The notes under the pieces are model-generated. The model saw only the letters and a program-made list of their open reading frames with translations. It was not told the origin of the DNA and did not search any database. The position numbers and the translations under genes were made by a program. A DNA stretch of 64,000 nt, taken from Pascua guehoae (taxonomy: Eukaryota > Basidiomycota > Tremellomycetes > Trichosporonales > Trichosporonaceae). The stretch covers positions 591,779 through 655,778 of the forward strand of contig BCJX01000014.1 of the NCBI GenBank assembly GCA_001600415.1, given 5' to 3'. Shown here piece after piece: positions 54,217 through 64,000 of the stretch. How positions within the stretch are numbered: the stretch's first letter is position 1; every line of letters starts with the position of its first letter.

Positions 54217-56726
54217 CGTCGAGCTGTCGAGCTCTGGAAGCGCGGGCCAGGCACCCAAAGAGTCGCCGTAGTGCAAGCGAGTCGCACGCCCGCGGTGCGG
54301 ACCTCCTCCCGCTGTTGCCGTTGTTTATCGACAGCGACCCAGCGAGGTGCAGGCGGACGCTGTTACGATGTGTGGGACACGACCGTCGAGTTGGTTGTCT
54401 GTGATGACTGCCAGAGGGCGATGGATTGGTGGATGGTGTCTACCTCGTCTTGTAAGTACTTTGAGTCAGAGAGAAAGAATGGAAAGATGGCGCGGATGGC
54501 GACGATCCCGACGGCGGTGTCAGAAGGACCGGGTTCGGCTGAGATCATTGCACAGAGGGCACAGTCCCCCGCCTTGTCTGCTCTCTTGAGGTGTGCTGAT
54601 GACCATCATGTCCGCAGACTCCGGAAGACCTTCGGGTTCAAGGTTGTCAGGGGCAAACATTATTGATTTGTCCCAAGGAACGGAATGACAGGCAGTGTGT
54701 CGCGATCTGAACAGCAGCAGAGAGCAGGCAGCAGACTGTCTGCGGGCGTCTTTTTGCTCACAGGCCTCATGTGCCAAGCCACCGAAGCCCAAAGACACCG
54801 AGCAACCGAGCAACGGACATTGAGCGCGCACGACCCCGAGCATAAAGCGATCGTTAAGCGAAAGCGCCAGCGCGCCAGGCAGGATGCATGGCGTGCACAC
54901 GGCGGGGAGCGCATGCCGTCCACATCCGCACACCCTAGCAACCTCCTTGGCGCGCAGTCATTTATACACCAACTGGGCGCCATGTTGGCGTCGAATGCAT
55001 ACATGACCACCATGAGTGCATCCATGCATGCACATGCCGATAGCCAAGGGCCGAGGGTGTGACTGGGTGCCCTGCTGTGATCTTTGGAATCACGTTGCCA
55101 GCGCTGTCGCCGCGTGGGCTTAGAGCGTGGATAGCCTTATCGACATTTTGGTCGGCGTGACAAGGGCTGGTAGCTCGGAGAATGAAAGAAAAAGGACAGG
55201 GAGCGCCGGAGGGATAATGATCATGGGGACGCAGCGAGCGGGGCGGGCAGGCGGGCAGGCAGGCGGGCGGCAGGGGGCATGAGTGCCTGTCGTTGGAATA
55301 GGGCAGTGTGCGAGCCGAGGAGAGAGGGATGGGGGATGAGGGGACAAGAAGGGAACGCGGCCGCGTTGAGGGAGGGAGGGAAGGGAACACGAGGAGAAGG
55401 ACGAGAGGACAAGATGCGTTCCAGGCACCTTGACAGTGGCTTTGATCAGACGACAGAGTTAGAGTACGTGGGCGACATGGAAACAAAAACAGAGAGAAAA
55501 AAATAAGGAAAAAGAACAACCTTGACCTGCCGGACGCAGTAGGGCCGCGCGGTGCCACATGCATCAGTGTACACCGACTCGGCGGAGGCGGCGTGCATCA
55601 ATTGTTCAGCCACCAGCCACTGGAGCACTGGATAGTGGATATACTGAAGAGCGAGCCACGACTTAATTCTGGGCCCGAGGGCCTCGAGGAACCCACCGAG
55701 AGGCCAGGCACATGGTTCCCATTACCACTTTGCTCGGCTCTGGTGCCCTGTTCGCACTCTTTGCGCTCATTCCTCGCATTTCGGGCGCTGTTCGGTTACC
55801 ACACTGCAGGCTTGGGACTCGTGCACACGGGCACCCGGCAACACGGCACACTGCAATCCGAATCCGTTCCGTCTTGACCGCGTGGTTTCTCGCACCCCTC
55901 CTTCTCCTCGCACCCACCTGGTTCAATAGGGAGGGGTGCGAAGCTGGGTCACTGGCGATCAGGCATTGAATTGATGGTTGTCGAGAGAGCAGTTCTAGCA
56001 CGTAGCTGTGACGAGTTTCATCCCCGCCCAGCTCGTTTCACTCTCCACCTTGCTCACACATAGTTTAAATACGTGGCTTGGCCCTGGGATTATGTATCAG
56101 CTATCAGATGGGTCTGCCACGTGCAGCCGACTGTGACGTCAGGTTTCCCCAAACCTCCACTCTACACCTCTGCACGGCCCTTCTGACGTCTTTGACACAA
56201 CTCCCTGCACATCGACACACCGAGTGCAACATGGAGCACTGTATATCACCAAGATCCAATGCAAGGAGCGAGAATGTGGGAAAGAGAACAATTGTGTCCT
56301 CTCTGCACGCGGTTTGCGACTTAGAAAACGTTGCATCGCCATTGAACGGGCTCGCCGAGTCGACTTTTGGTGGCTCTGGTGGATCGAACGGCCATCCATG
56401 GCCCAGGCTCTGCGTCGACTTTCGCAATTCAAAGGGGGCATTACGCCAGATAACACTGCCTCTTGAACGTCTTGACGCTACCGCTGACGTTCTAACTCGT
56501 TGTAGAAGTGCCCCCACAAAGAGAGCAAGCGCCGTACACGTCACTGAATGTGGCTCGGACGGAAGCTCCGGATCTGGGGCACGGGATTTCCGGGGTCAGA
56601 CCGTGGGGGTGGGAAGGGCATTGCCGACAGTCTGCGTCATTCCTGTGTCATTGCTGCGACATTTGGCCTGGGTGTTGCTCACAATACGAGCGCTTGCATC
56701 AGCGTCTCAAGACCTCCAGTGCTCGG
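54217..56726. other. Divergent upstream region; possible 5' exon of the large gene
   Basis: A - strand frame at 54363-54548 (MISAEPGPS to NSTVVSHTS) looks coding and may be a first exon of the large protein. A donor GTAACA and an acceptor CGACAG at about 54226 would join in phase. Beyond it, 54660-56700 has no supported gene. A GGCAGGCGGGCAGG tract lies at about 55240-55275. Confidence 0.35.
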
Positions 56727-56733
56727 TATAAAA
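56727..56733 (+). promoter_or_regulatory. TATA box of the fasciclin-domain gene
   Basis: TATAAAA lies 97 bp before the ATG at 56824, in an otherwise GC-rich upstream region. It is the clearest TATA box next to any gene in the window. Confidence 0.6.
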
Positions 56734-56823
56734 GCAGCACTTACGATGTGAGGGTCCCACCCATGAACGGTCGTGCTTTGACCAGCTTCGACACCCAACC
56801 ACCGCCTGAACACCCAACCGACC

Positions 56824-58727
56824 ATGAAGCTTTCAGTACTGGCATTCGCGCCAGTGGCACTCGCCGTGCCGCTCCTTGCGGACCTCAACCCGTTCCAGTG
56901 GGGCCAGGTGCAGGACACCATCGCCACGCACATGGAGAATGCTGCCGAGTATGTGCTCGATGGCCTCGACGAGCTTGCCGGAAGCTACACACCCCAGGGC
57001 GACGACTCGGAGAAGACCATCTGGCAGCACCTCCAGGACGACGACAAGTACACGCGCCTCGTCAAACTCATGAAGGTAAGTGTGTCACCGTTATCTCGGG
57101 TGGGAAACCCGAACGTGGCGGATTGCAAGTGGCCCGGAAGTGGAAACATTGGCTGACGTACAGTTTGAGGGTGAAATCTACAAGGACCTCGACAAGAACG
57201 ACGCCGAGCACCAGATCACTGTCTTTGCACCGAACAATGACGCTCTCAAGCCGCCCGAGCACCACCACGATGACGACGAGGTACGTGTTGGTGACTTTGT
57301 CCTCACTCCCTGTGTCTATTATCAACGGTGCCTCTGTTACTTCCCCCGCTCACGCTTTAGAGCACACACACACTCGCCTCGCTCTCCCACGCTCTCGAGA
57401 CCGAGAGCTGGCTCATGTCTGGCGACAAGCACGACGACAAGGACAAGAAGCGCCGCCGTGCGATTTTCAAGAAGATTCTCCACTATATCATTCTGCACCA
57501 CGTCCTTGCTGGCTCGCACTCTGATCAGGAGCTGGCCAAGAACTCGACATGGCCGACCAAGCTCAAGGCGCCCGGCGGTGCCCAGGACGGACTTCACCAG
57601 CGCATCCACATTGAGAAGCAGCTTCTCCCTCCGGCCCTCAAGCTCAACTTTTACATCAAGGTCGTCTCGTCCGACGAGGCCAAGAACGGGCGTATCCACG
57701 AGATTGACCACCCGCTCCTCCCTCCCGCGTCCATTTTCGAAGAGGCGTTTGTGGCTGCAAAGTGGCTCTCGACGACGACCACGGCCATCCAGCGCGTCCA
57801 CGCCACGCACTACCTCGAGTGGGCGTACGACCGCAAGCACAGCAAGAAGGGCAAGCCCAAGTTCTGGGGCACACCGCTCGCGACCTTCTTTGCACCCAGC
57901 AACGATGCGTGGAGTGCTCTTCCCCAGCGCCTCCAGTTCTTCCTCTTCTCCCGCTTTGGCCACCGCGCTCTCGCAAAGCTCCTCGCGTACCACTACGTCC
58001 CCAACTCGCTCGTCCTGACCGAGGTCTACCACCACGGCAAGCACGGCAAGAAAAAGGCCAACGCCGACAGCCTCACGGACGACGACCCGAGCTTCAAGCA
58101 CGAGTACGAGGTCGAGTCGGGCCTCAAGGGCAAAAAGCTCAAGATCACCGCCGAGAAGAAGCAGCTCGTCCCCATCGAGGGCGCCGTCAAGATCTCCCTC
58201 AAGGTCAACGACCACGAGGTCAAGGCCTTCGACATCCCGGCCAGCAACGGCGCCTGGCACATTCTCGACCACGTCCTCTGCCCCCCGCACAAGCACCACG
58301 AGTTTGCCGAAAACACTTGGGACAACTGGGAGGAGTAAGTCGTTTTGGTACCCAGTTGGATTTTTGTTCGGGGTGGCCGTTCTGCTTTGCCGTTCTACCA
58401 GAGTCGCCTGCCATGTGGGTGCCGGGTTCCAGGCAGCCATCAGACCAGTGTGCCAGCGTGCAGCAGTCGCGTGCCACTGTGGCAGTCGCCCACAGCGTTA
58501 GGGAGCGCTCAGCCCTCACATTATTTCGGCCGAGTACGCACGTACGCGGCTGCACTGGTGGCCATGTGGCAGTCAACTCGGCTCATGACGCAAGCACAAG
58601 CACAAGCCCCGGCCCAGTCCCACCCTGTGATGTGTTGCGTCATAGCAAAGTGACATCACCAAACATCCCGGTTCATTGCTGACTCCACAGGTGGCTCCCT
58701 CAGTGGGCCGAGGAGGATGACTTCTAG
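56824..58727 (+). CDS. Secreted fasciclin (FAS1) domain protein
   Basis: Four exons: 56824-57075, 57164-57280, 57361-58334 and 58691-58727. All are in phase, giving 459 aa. The signal peptide MKLSVLAFAPVALAVPLLAD is clear, so the protein enters the secretory pathway. Two FAS1-type modules are suggested. The first has TIWQHLQDDDKYTRLVKLM, TVFAPNNDAL and LHHVLAGSH. The second has WGTPLATFFAPSNDAWSALP and LLAYHYVPNSLVLTEVY. The FAPNNDAL/FAPSNDAW pattern and the following HxV block define the family. FAS1 proteins act in adhesion or at the cell wall; there is no GPI signal, and the C-terminus is short and acidic (WLPQWAEEDDF). The His/Lys/Asp-rich inserts are unusual. Intron 3 (58335-58690) is 356 nt, far longer than the others. 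Confidence 0.9.
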
Positions 58728-61700
58728 GTCAAGGAAGGTTAAGCAACTCCCCGACCCCACGCAAGACTTATTCCGTAGGAAGAGAGAAAGAAGCAAAAAT
58801 TACAGAGAGTACAAAACAACTCATTTGTGGCCCGATCCACAGGAACCATGGTGACGTGAAAGCTGTAGGATAAAGAGATCGACCGTGCGCGTCTTCAGTC
58901 TGTGCACGTTCCATGCTGTATGCAGATCGTTTGGCAGAGTTTGCACCCGAGAGTTCCATCGGACAAGTCGGGTCAGATGACTGGTATTCCGTTCGGTCTC
59001 CGCCATTTGCATAGAGATGAACGAGGTGGAGCCGATCAGGCTGACGCTGTGTACTCCGTCGACACTTCCGCAATGCGGATTGCCTTTACTCTGCCCGTGT
59101 CAAGGGACACCAGAGCGCTCCAACAAGCTGTGTTGGCGAATTGCGCCATGGACGTCGGCCAGTGACGCATACAAACGTGCTCCATCGTTCCCGCCACACT
59201 TGGGCCGGGTCTGGATGACATTTCCCACTAAACTCTCTTTTGCGACCCATGGAGCGCAGTGCTTTGCCACCTAGGCACCGGGGAGCATGACTCCCATGCG
59301 TTAGACAAACATTAAGCCATCATGGATGTGTGGTCAGGCTCTCTGGTCAGGCTCTCTTGGATTGAAACGAGCAGCACGTGATGAGGTGACTAACCACCAC
59401 ACGTTTTGCTGCGCATCTGGTATCTGATAGCCAACCAACCAATAACAGTAATGACTACGTCTTTCCAGTCTCCTTGCGTCCTGCCACGCACTGACCGGCA
59501 CGTTCCAATTGCAGCGATGGCAGTGCACGTTCGCTACCTGATGCTGTGGCGCCAAGTCTTGGCGAGTGGAGCTATCAGACGGCCCAATAGTCGTCAGGAT
59601 CGCTAATGGCAGGCATAGCAGCCTTGCGTATTTGCATGGACACTTGAAATTCGTTTCACAGTGCCATTTTCAGAGGCAGAGAAATTAGGAAGAAGGCGCT
59701 GTCGCACAGATACAACCCGCTGCTGCTTAACCGCCAGCCCACTACGGGCGCCTGTTGATACTACTGCGCCCCGTGACAGAGCGACAGAGATAGCTTTGGG
59801 TCGATATTTTCGTCAATGGACGTTGTCGGTTGCCTCGGCAAAATGTACTGGGAACGTCGTGTTCCCCGCAAGGAACAGCTAGCTGGGGAACGCACTATCT
59901 CGTGTGCGTTCCTGCTCGTTGCGTTGGGGTTGTGCCAAGCCGTGCGATGCGGCCGGACATGAAAAGGCAGGCAGGCATAGGCAAGCTACTAGTTGTTATA
60001 CGACATTCCAGACCAACGACAATGATGTGGAACGAAGGCGAGAGATGTGGGGGCGTTCTTGATTCCAATGCGGACATTTGGGACCTGTATTCCTCGGGGG
60101 TAGAGGGTACCACATGGGAGCAAAATCAAAATGTCGGATCCAAACAGATTCGGGGTCACATTTTGGGGTCCCTTCCCGCACCTGGGTGGGATATGCATGC
60201 TGCTGCGTGGTACTGCGAGGTTGCAACGCATGGAACAGAGGTCTGGACTCGGAGACACCTGAGAGAGCACGTTGCCGTGAGGACGATCCTGGAGGCACTA
60301 CGGGTACCCCTCGGCCACTTGGTCATCTTCCAAACTCGACCAAAGACTCGTAGCAACATTGCGGGGGCGATCATACCCGATTCCCCTAGTTGTAGTTCTC
60401 AACGGGCATGTGACGCTCTAAATGTGACTGACAGTCTATCCTCTACTAATGTATACCCGGGCGATGGACTGTGGGGTGGGGGGGATAACGAACTAGCAAC
60501 GTACCGAATCTGATCTCGTCGTCAAGCGTAACTCGGGCAGGGCCTTGGGGAATGCAGTAGGCCCCGAGCTATGATCACAAACGGGACGGGTGCGCGTTTG
60601 GCCCATACTCGCCCGTCATGTGGTTTGTTTCGGTAGATCGATTGGCACCAGTACCTCTGCACTTGACAGCATGTTTTTTTCCAACACAGAAAAAATCCGA
60701 CAGTGGTGGCCCAGTTTCTGGACCATGAACTCGGACGACTGCTTGGCAAACTCCCTCAGCGTTGTCAGCTGGGCTCGAACGTGCACGTCCAATGTCGACA
60801 TTTGGGTCCATCCGTCGTGACCCGTCACCATGGATGGGATGGTACTATAGTAACGTCTGTGACAAGTCTGGAGGATAATCGAGCAGGGTTGGGCATCCCG
60901 ACAACGTAGCATCCGCGCAGTTTGTTCCTTGCTCCACCGCTCCACCGGTATCGATTCGCGTGTCGGTTCCCTCACATGCTGACTGAACTGTCACAGCCTG
61001 TATGCCTGGGGTTCCTGAGACATTTGGTGCACGTCACCTACCTAGGTACAGTGTGTCGAGAACAACGTTCGCCGGCCGCCCCTTGCAACGAGTTAATATG
61101 GCGAGTGGGAACAAAGACTACATGTTGCACGGGGGCAACGTACTCGCGTCTGAAACCATGTGTCGGGTCTCATCGGGAAGCGTTTGGAGTGTGGAACGTG
61201 TGGAAATTGGGGGTGGGAACGTCGCAGCACGTTGGTGTGAACTGAACCAACGGCCGTCGCTATGGGAATGAGCCCGTTCCGGAACACGGAACACGGGGAC
61301 CAAAGCGCCGAGATACATGATTGTTCACTGCACTATTGGTGGCCATTTTTGTAAAATCACGCTCAATAGCATGGCGCTATGAATTGCATGGCGCGGGGCG
61401 GGTGCTGCGGACATACACAGGTTGAGTGCACGCATTCACGCATCCGGCGGGGAACTTAATGAGGGGGGGTCCGAGTTGGCTCGTGGGGCTAATTAATTGC
61501 TCACGTCTCGCCCAAAGCTTGCGCGGGGCCGGGGACTGGGGGGGCGGTGGTCCCTAACATCTTGGGTTTATGGGTTGTGATCGCGTGAGGACGTGTGACA
61601 TTTGGTACGGCTTTGTGATCACATGACGTCGCGCTGCCGTGCCGCCCCCACCCCCCCTAACACTCTGACCCCTGTTAGCCCCTGCACTACTACGACCCGC

Positions 61701-63571
61701 CGCCACCTACCTCTTGCATCGACTGCTTTACGATTATTATTACTCTTTGTACGACATGTCAAAAACCCAACAAGCTAATGGCCCATGGGGTCCCCGACCC
61801 AACGCCCGTCTGCCGCGGTAAAAATGACACACGGCACCGGGATGTTGCGCGTCGCATGCCTGGATGTAGAATATCCTCACCGCGGCTGTACAAAGCAATT
61901 GCAGAAGGCTGCTGGCTGGCCCTGGCGCCATCGTGCTGTGCCTCGGAGGAAACAGTTACCCTGAATGACCCGAGCTGCATACCTACATACCCCGCAGGCC
62001 GCGGGCCAAACCCCGCGAGGCCCCAGGTTGTTGGAAAATCGTGGCTTTCATTTACCGATGACTCGATTTCCTGAGGCTGACAATATTGCCAGTGACGTCG
62101 ATGCCCAGCGACTGCCCAGAAGCACAGCCCAGAGTGCCCAGAACAGGTCAAGACTTCAAGACAGGGCCCAGCCAACATACCAGCGTGCGTCGCGTACAGC
62201 GTGGTGCCTCGATGGCATCACGCTGGTTTTGAACAGCCGCCATTTGAGACATTCCGCCCCGAACGGCATGGCCTAACGCGCCTGCGTATCTCAATAGGGT
62301 ATGGTTCTCGCCTCTCGCTTGATACAGAGGAGAGCGCGAGTCAAATTTCGGGCTGGCTTGGCTTGCGGCGGGCTTGCCGTCAGACGCGTCATGCTTGCCA
62401 GCAGTGCGGCCGACACAAAGCGTGCACGCCTCTCCCCCCACCCGCGGACCTTGGCGGCGTCCGTCATGCGCCCCAGCCTTTCCCCAAAGAAGAGGAGACA
62501 AGCGTGGGCGTGAGAGCACGACGAAGGGGCAGCTTGTATGTGGTATGTGGGCATCCAGAGCATGATGGCATTCGGCTTGGCCACCCAACTCTTGGGCTGG
62601 GTGGTCGACGGCCCCGCCCGTTGTCAACAGGGCAAGGGCGAGCTTCACGTTGCTTTCTGGGTGAACACACAAGCGCCTCTTGCAGACGAGTATCGCGGGG
62701 CCAGGGCAGCAACAAGCTGCTCGGCTCGGGGAGAGGCAATCGTATCGGCCCCTTGCTGCCCCCGCTTCTCCCTCTGCCTCGGCGTCATCGAGTTCTGAAT
62801 GAGAAATCTCGATTTTTGTATCGAGGGACACATAAGCGCAAACTGTTACGCGCCTGGCAGAGTCCGAGACGGGTTCAGGTCCCATAGGGCGGACCCAATC
62901 GTGACGCATCGCCCGACCAACTCTAGTCGGGCTGCTAAGAGTTCTCTTTCTCTGTGTCCACCCCGCGTGCCCCGCTTGCGCCCTGAGATGGGAAACGCAA
63001 ACCGCACAGCAAGCAGCACAGCTTGATGACCACACTGGGCACTTTTTAGGCGGAAATCTGGACCAACGACTGTACAGTCGGCCTTACCTGGGGAACTGCG
63101 GCATGATGCATGCATTGGCTCCGGGAGCCATCACCAAGACGGTTAGGCGTCAAAGAGGTGCAAAGAGGCCAAGACGACGACATTGTTGCAGTGCCGGGAG
63201 AGCGTTGAGAAGGGGTATGGGGTGTTGGCACGCCATAATACAATCAAGTGACCTTCAGGAAGCCAGAAGCCAGCCAGCCCAGCCACAAGCTGAGACCAAC
63301 TCCGTTCCCAGTTACCCACACGCACCAAGCAACCCCGCGTAGTAACAGAAGATCAAACCCAGACGCCGCCGCGAGTCAGGTAGATCAAGCTGCTGCTTGT
63401 TAGGCAGTGCGAGTACACCTTGTCTCACATCCACCCGTCTTCCTTTCAAACAACTCTGGAATCCCCACCTAAACACACCACACCATCGCCATGAGTAGTT
63501 AACAGACACCGAATTCCACGCCCAGTCTGCAGCGCTGCTGTAATCGACCTCTATCCACCCATCTTTCCATC

Positions 63572-63574
<3 letters not shown>
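58728..63574. other. Long intergenic region without a supported gene
   Basis: Many frames are open on both strands, but they overlap, lack introns and have no recognisable domain. One - strand stretch at about 60616-60850 (VRAQLTTLREFAKQSSEFMV) has natural composition and may be an exon relic. Base composition is less GC-biased than in the genes up to about 61400. A G7 run lies near 61465 and G/C-rich blocks follow. Confidence 0.45.

Positions 63575-63612
<38 letters not shown>
63575..63612 (+). repeat. C38 homopolymer
   Basis: An uninterrupted run of 38 C, followed by GCGCGC. It translates only as poly-Pro or poly-Gly and lies in non-coding sequence. Its length is likely to be inaccurate or variable. 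Confidence 0.9.
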
Positions 63613-63613
<1 letters not shown>

Positions 63614-64000
63614 CGCGCACCGCATCTCCCATCTGCGCCCACTCTATCCTCGAGCTCGCTCCTCTTGTTGCCCCACTGTCCGAACCCACCTCTAGTCCTC
63701 AGCTTCTTCTTACTCGTCTGGTTGGAGCATTTGCCATTTTGCGCGCTTTCGACGTTGGCTTACTCGCCCCTTGCGACTTGAAGTCGGTGGTTGCGTGCTT
63801 TTGGGCACCAATCGCAGAATTAGCCGCATTGGCACGCGCAACAAGTTGCTCAAACCAACACGCACGACGCTCGCGCCCCCACCTACGACAGTCATATAGA
63901 CGCACGCTCATCATCGGTCCGTTGTCATCCGCCGGCACGTCCCTACGTTGATCGGACGCGTGCAGCCCGTGTCTCCTGCTGCATCATTGTTGGGTGAGTT
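63613..64000. other. Right edge, possible 5' region of a gene outside the window
   Basis: C/T-rich sequence with no convincing frame. A donor-like GGGTGAGTT forms the last bases, so a 5' UTR intron of a + strand gene could start here. A - strand frame at 63699-63938 is basic and Ala-rich but has no recognisable motif. Confidence 0.25.

Noticed and set aside
59830..60513. 227-codon + strand frame
   Set aside because: No domain and mixed composition, with opposite-strand frames equally open; no splice sites or leader.
62148..63035. 295-codon - strand frame near the right end
   Set aside because: No motif, no intron and strongly overlapping + strand frames of similar length; cannot be told from chance.

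Overview
The window looks like nuclear DNA of a basidiomycete yeast, most likely in or near the Trichosporonales. The evidence is GC-rich third codon positions, many very short introns (about 34-60 nt) with GTGAGT-like donors, CTGAC/CTAAC branch sites and YAG acceptors, intron-bearing nuclear tRNAs, and a fungal gene set. The genus is an inference; the sequence contains no rDNA or other marker.

Layout, left to right. 1-4 kb: decayed or incomplete genes and dense repeats, including a dispersed repeat linked to (CA)n tracts and a 9-bp minisatellite. 4.0-6.9 kb (-): a seven-exon SAC-domain phosphoinositide phosphatase of the INPP5F/Sac2 type. 7.5-8.6 kb: fragmentary ORFs. 8.7-12.0 kb (+): a secreted GH31 alpha-glucosidase with six exons. 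12-17.4 kb: an intron-containing tRNA-Glu(CTC), repeats and gene relics. 17.4-18.4 kb (+): an NmrA-like NAD(P)-binding protein. 18.8-21.7 kb (-): a membrane-anchored copper amine oxidase with nine exons. 22-25.5 kb: relics.

25.6-35.2 kb (-): a tandem array of five intronless paralogues that share an F-box-like N-terminus and a conserved C-terminal tail. It is interrupted on the + strand by a mitochondrial carrier gene whose 5' half is cut into exons of 10, 10, 23 and 7 nt. A GC-rich two-hairpin repeat has copies on both sides of the array and also occurs elsewhere in the window.

35.2-39.1 kb: repeats and relics. 39.1-41.2 kb (+): a POT/PTR2 peptide transporter. 43.0-45.5 kb (+): a PLP aminotransferase of the ACC-synthase-like class with ten exons. 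47.4-48.6 kb: two tRNA-Val(AAC) genes in convergent orientation with different introns, next to a DEAH-helicase relic. 49.5-54.2 kb (-): a very large, low-complexity, probably disordered protein. 56.8-58.7 kb (+): a secreted fasciclin-domain protein. 58.7-64 kb: no gene that I can support, and a run of 38 C near the right edge.

The nine spliced gene models were built by hand. Apart from the large disordered protein and the tiny 5' candidate, each is supported by closed reading frames across all junctions and by family motifs. Several genes fit nutrient scavenging at the cell surface (alpha-glucosidase, amine oxidase, peptide transporter), but nothing shows that they are co-regulated. The most unusual features are the five-paralogue array, the micro-exons, the two-hairpin repeat family and the palindromic tRNA-Val pair.
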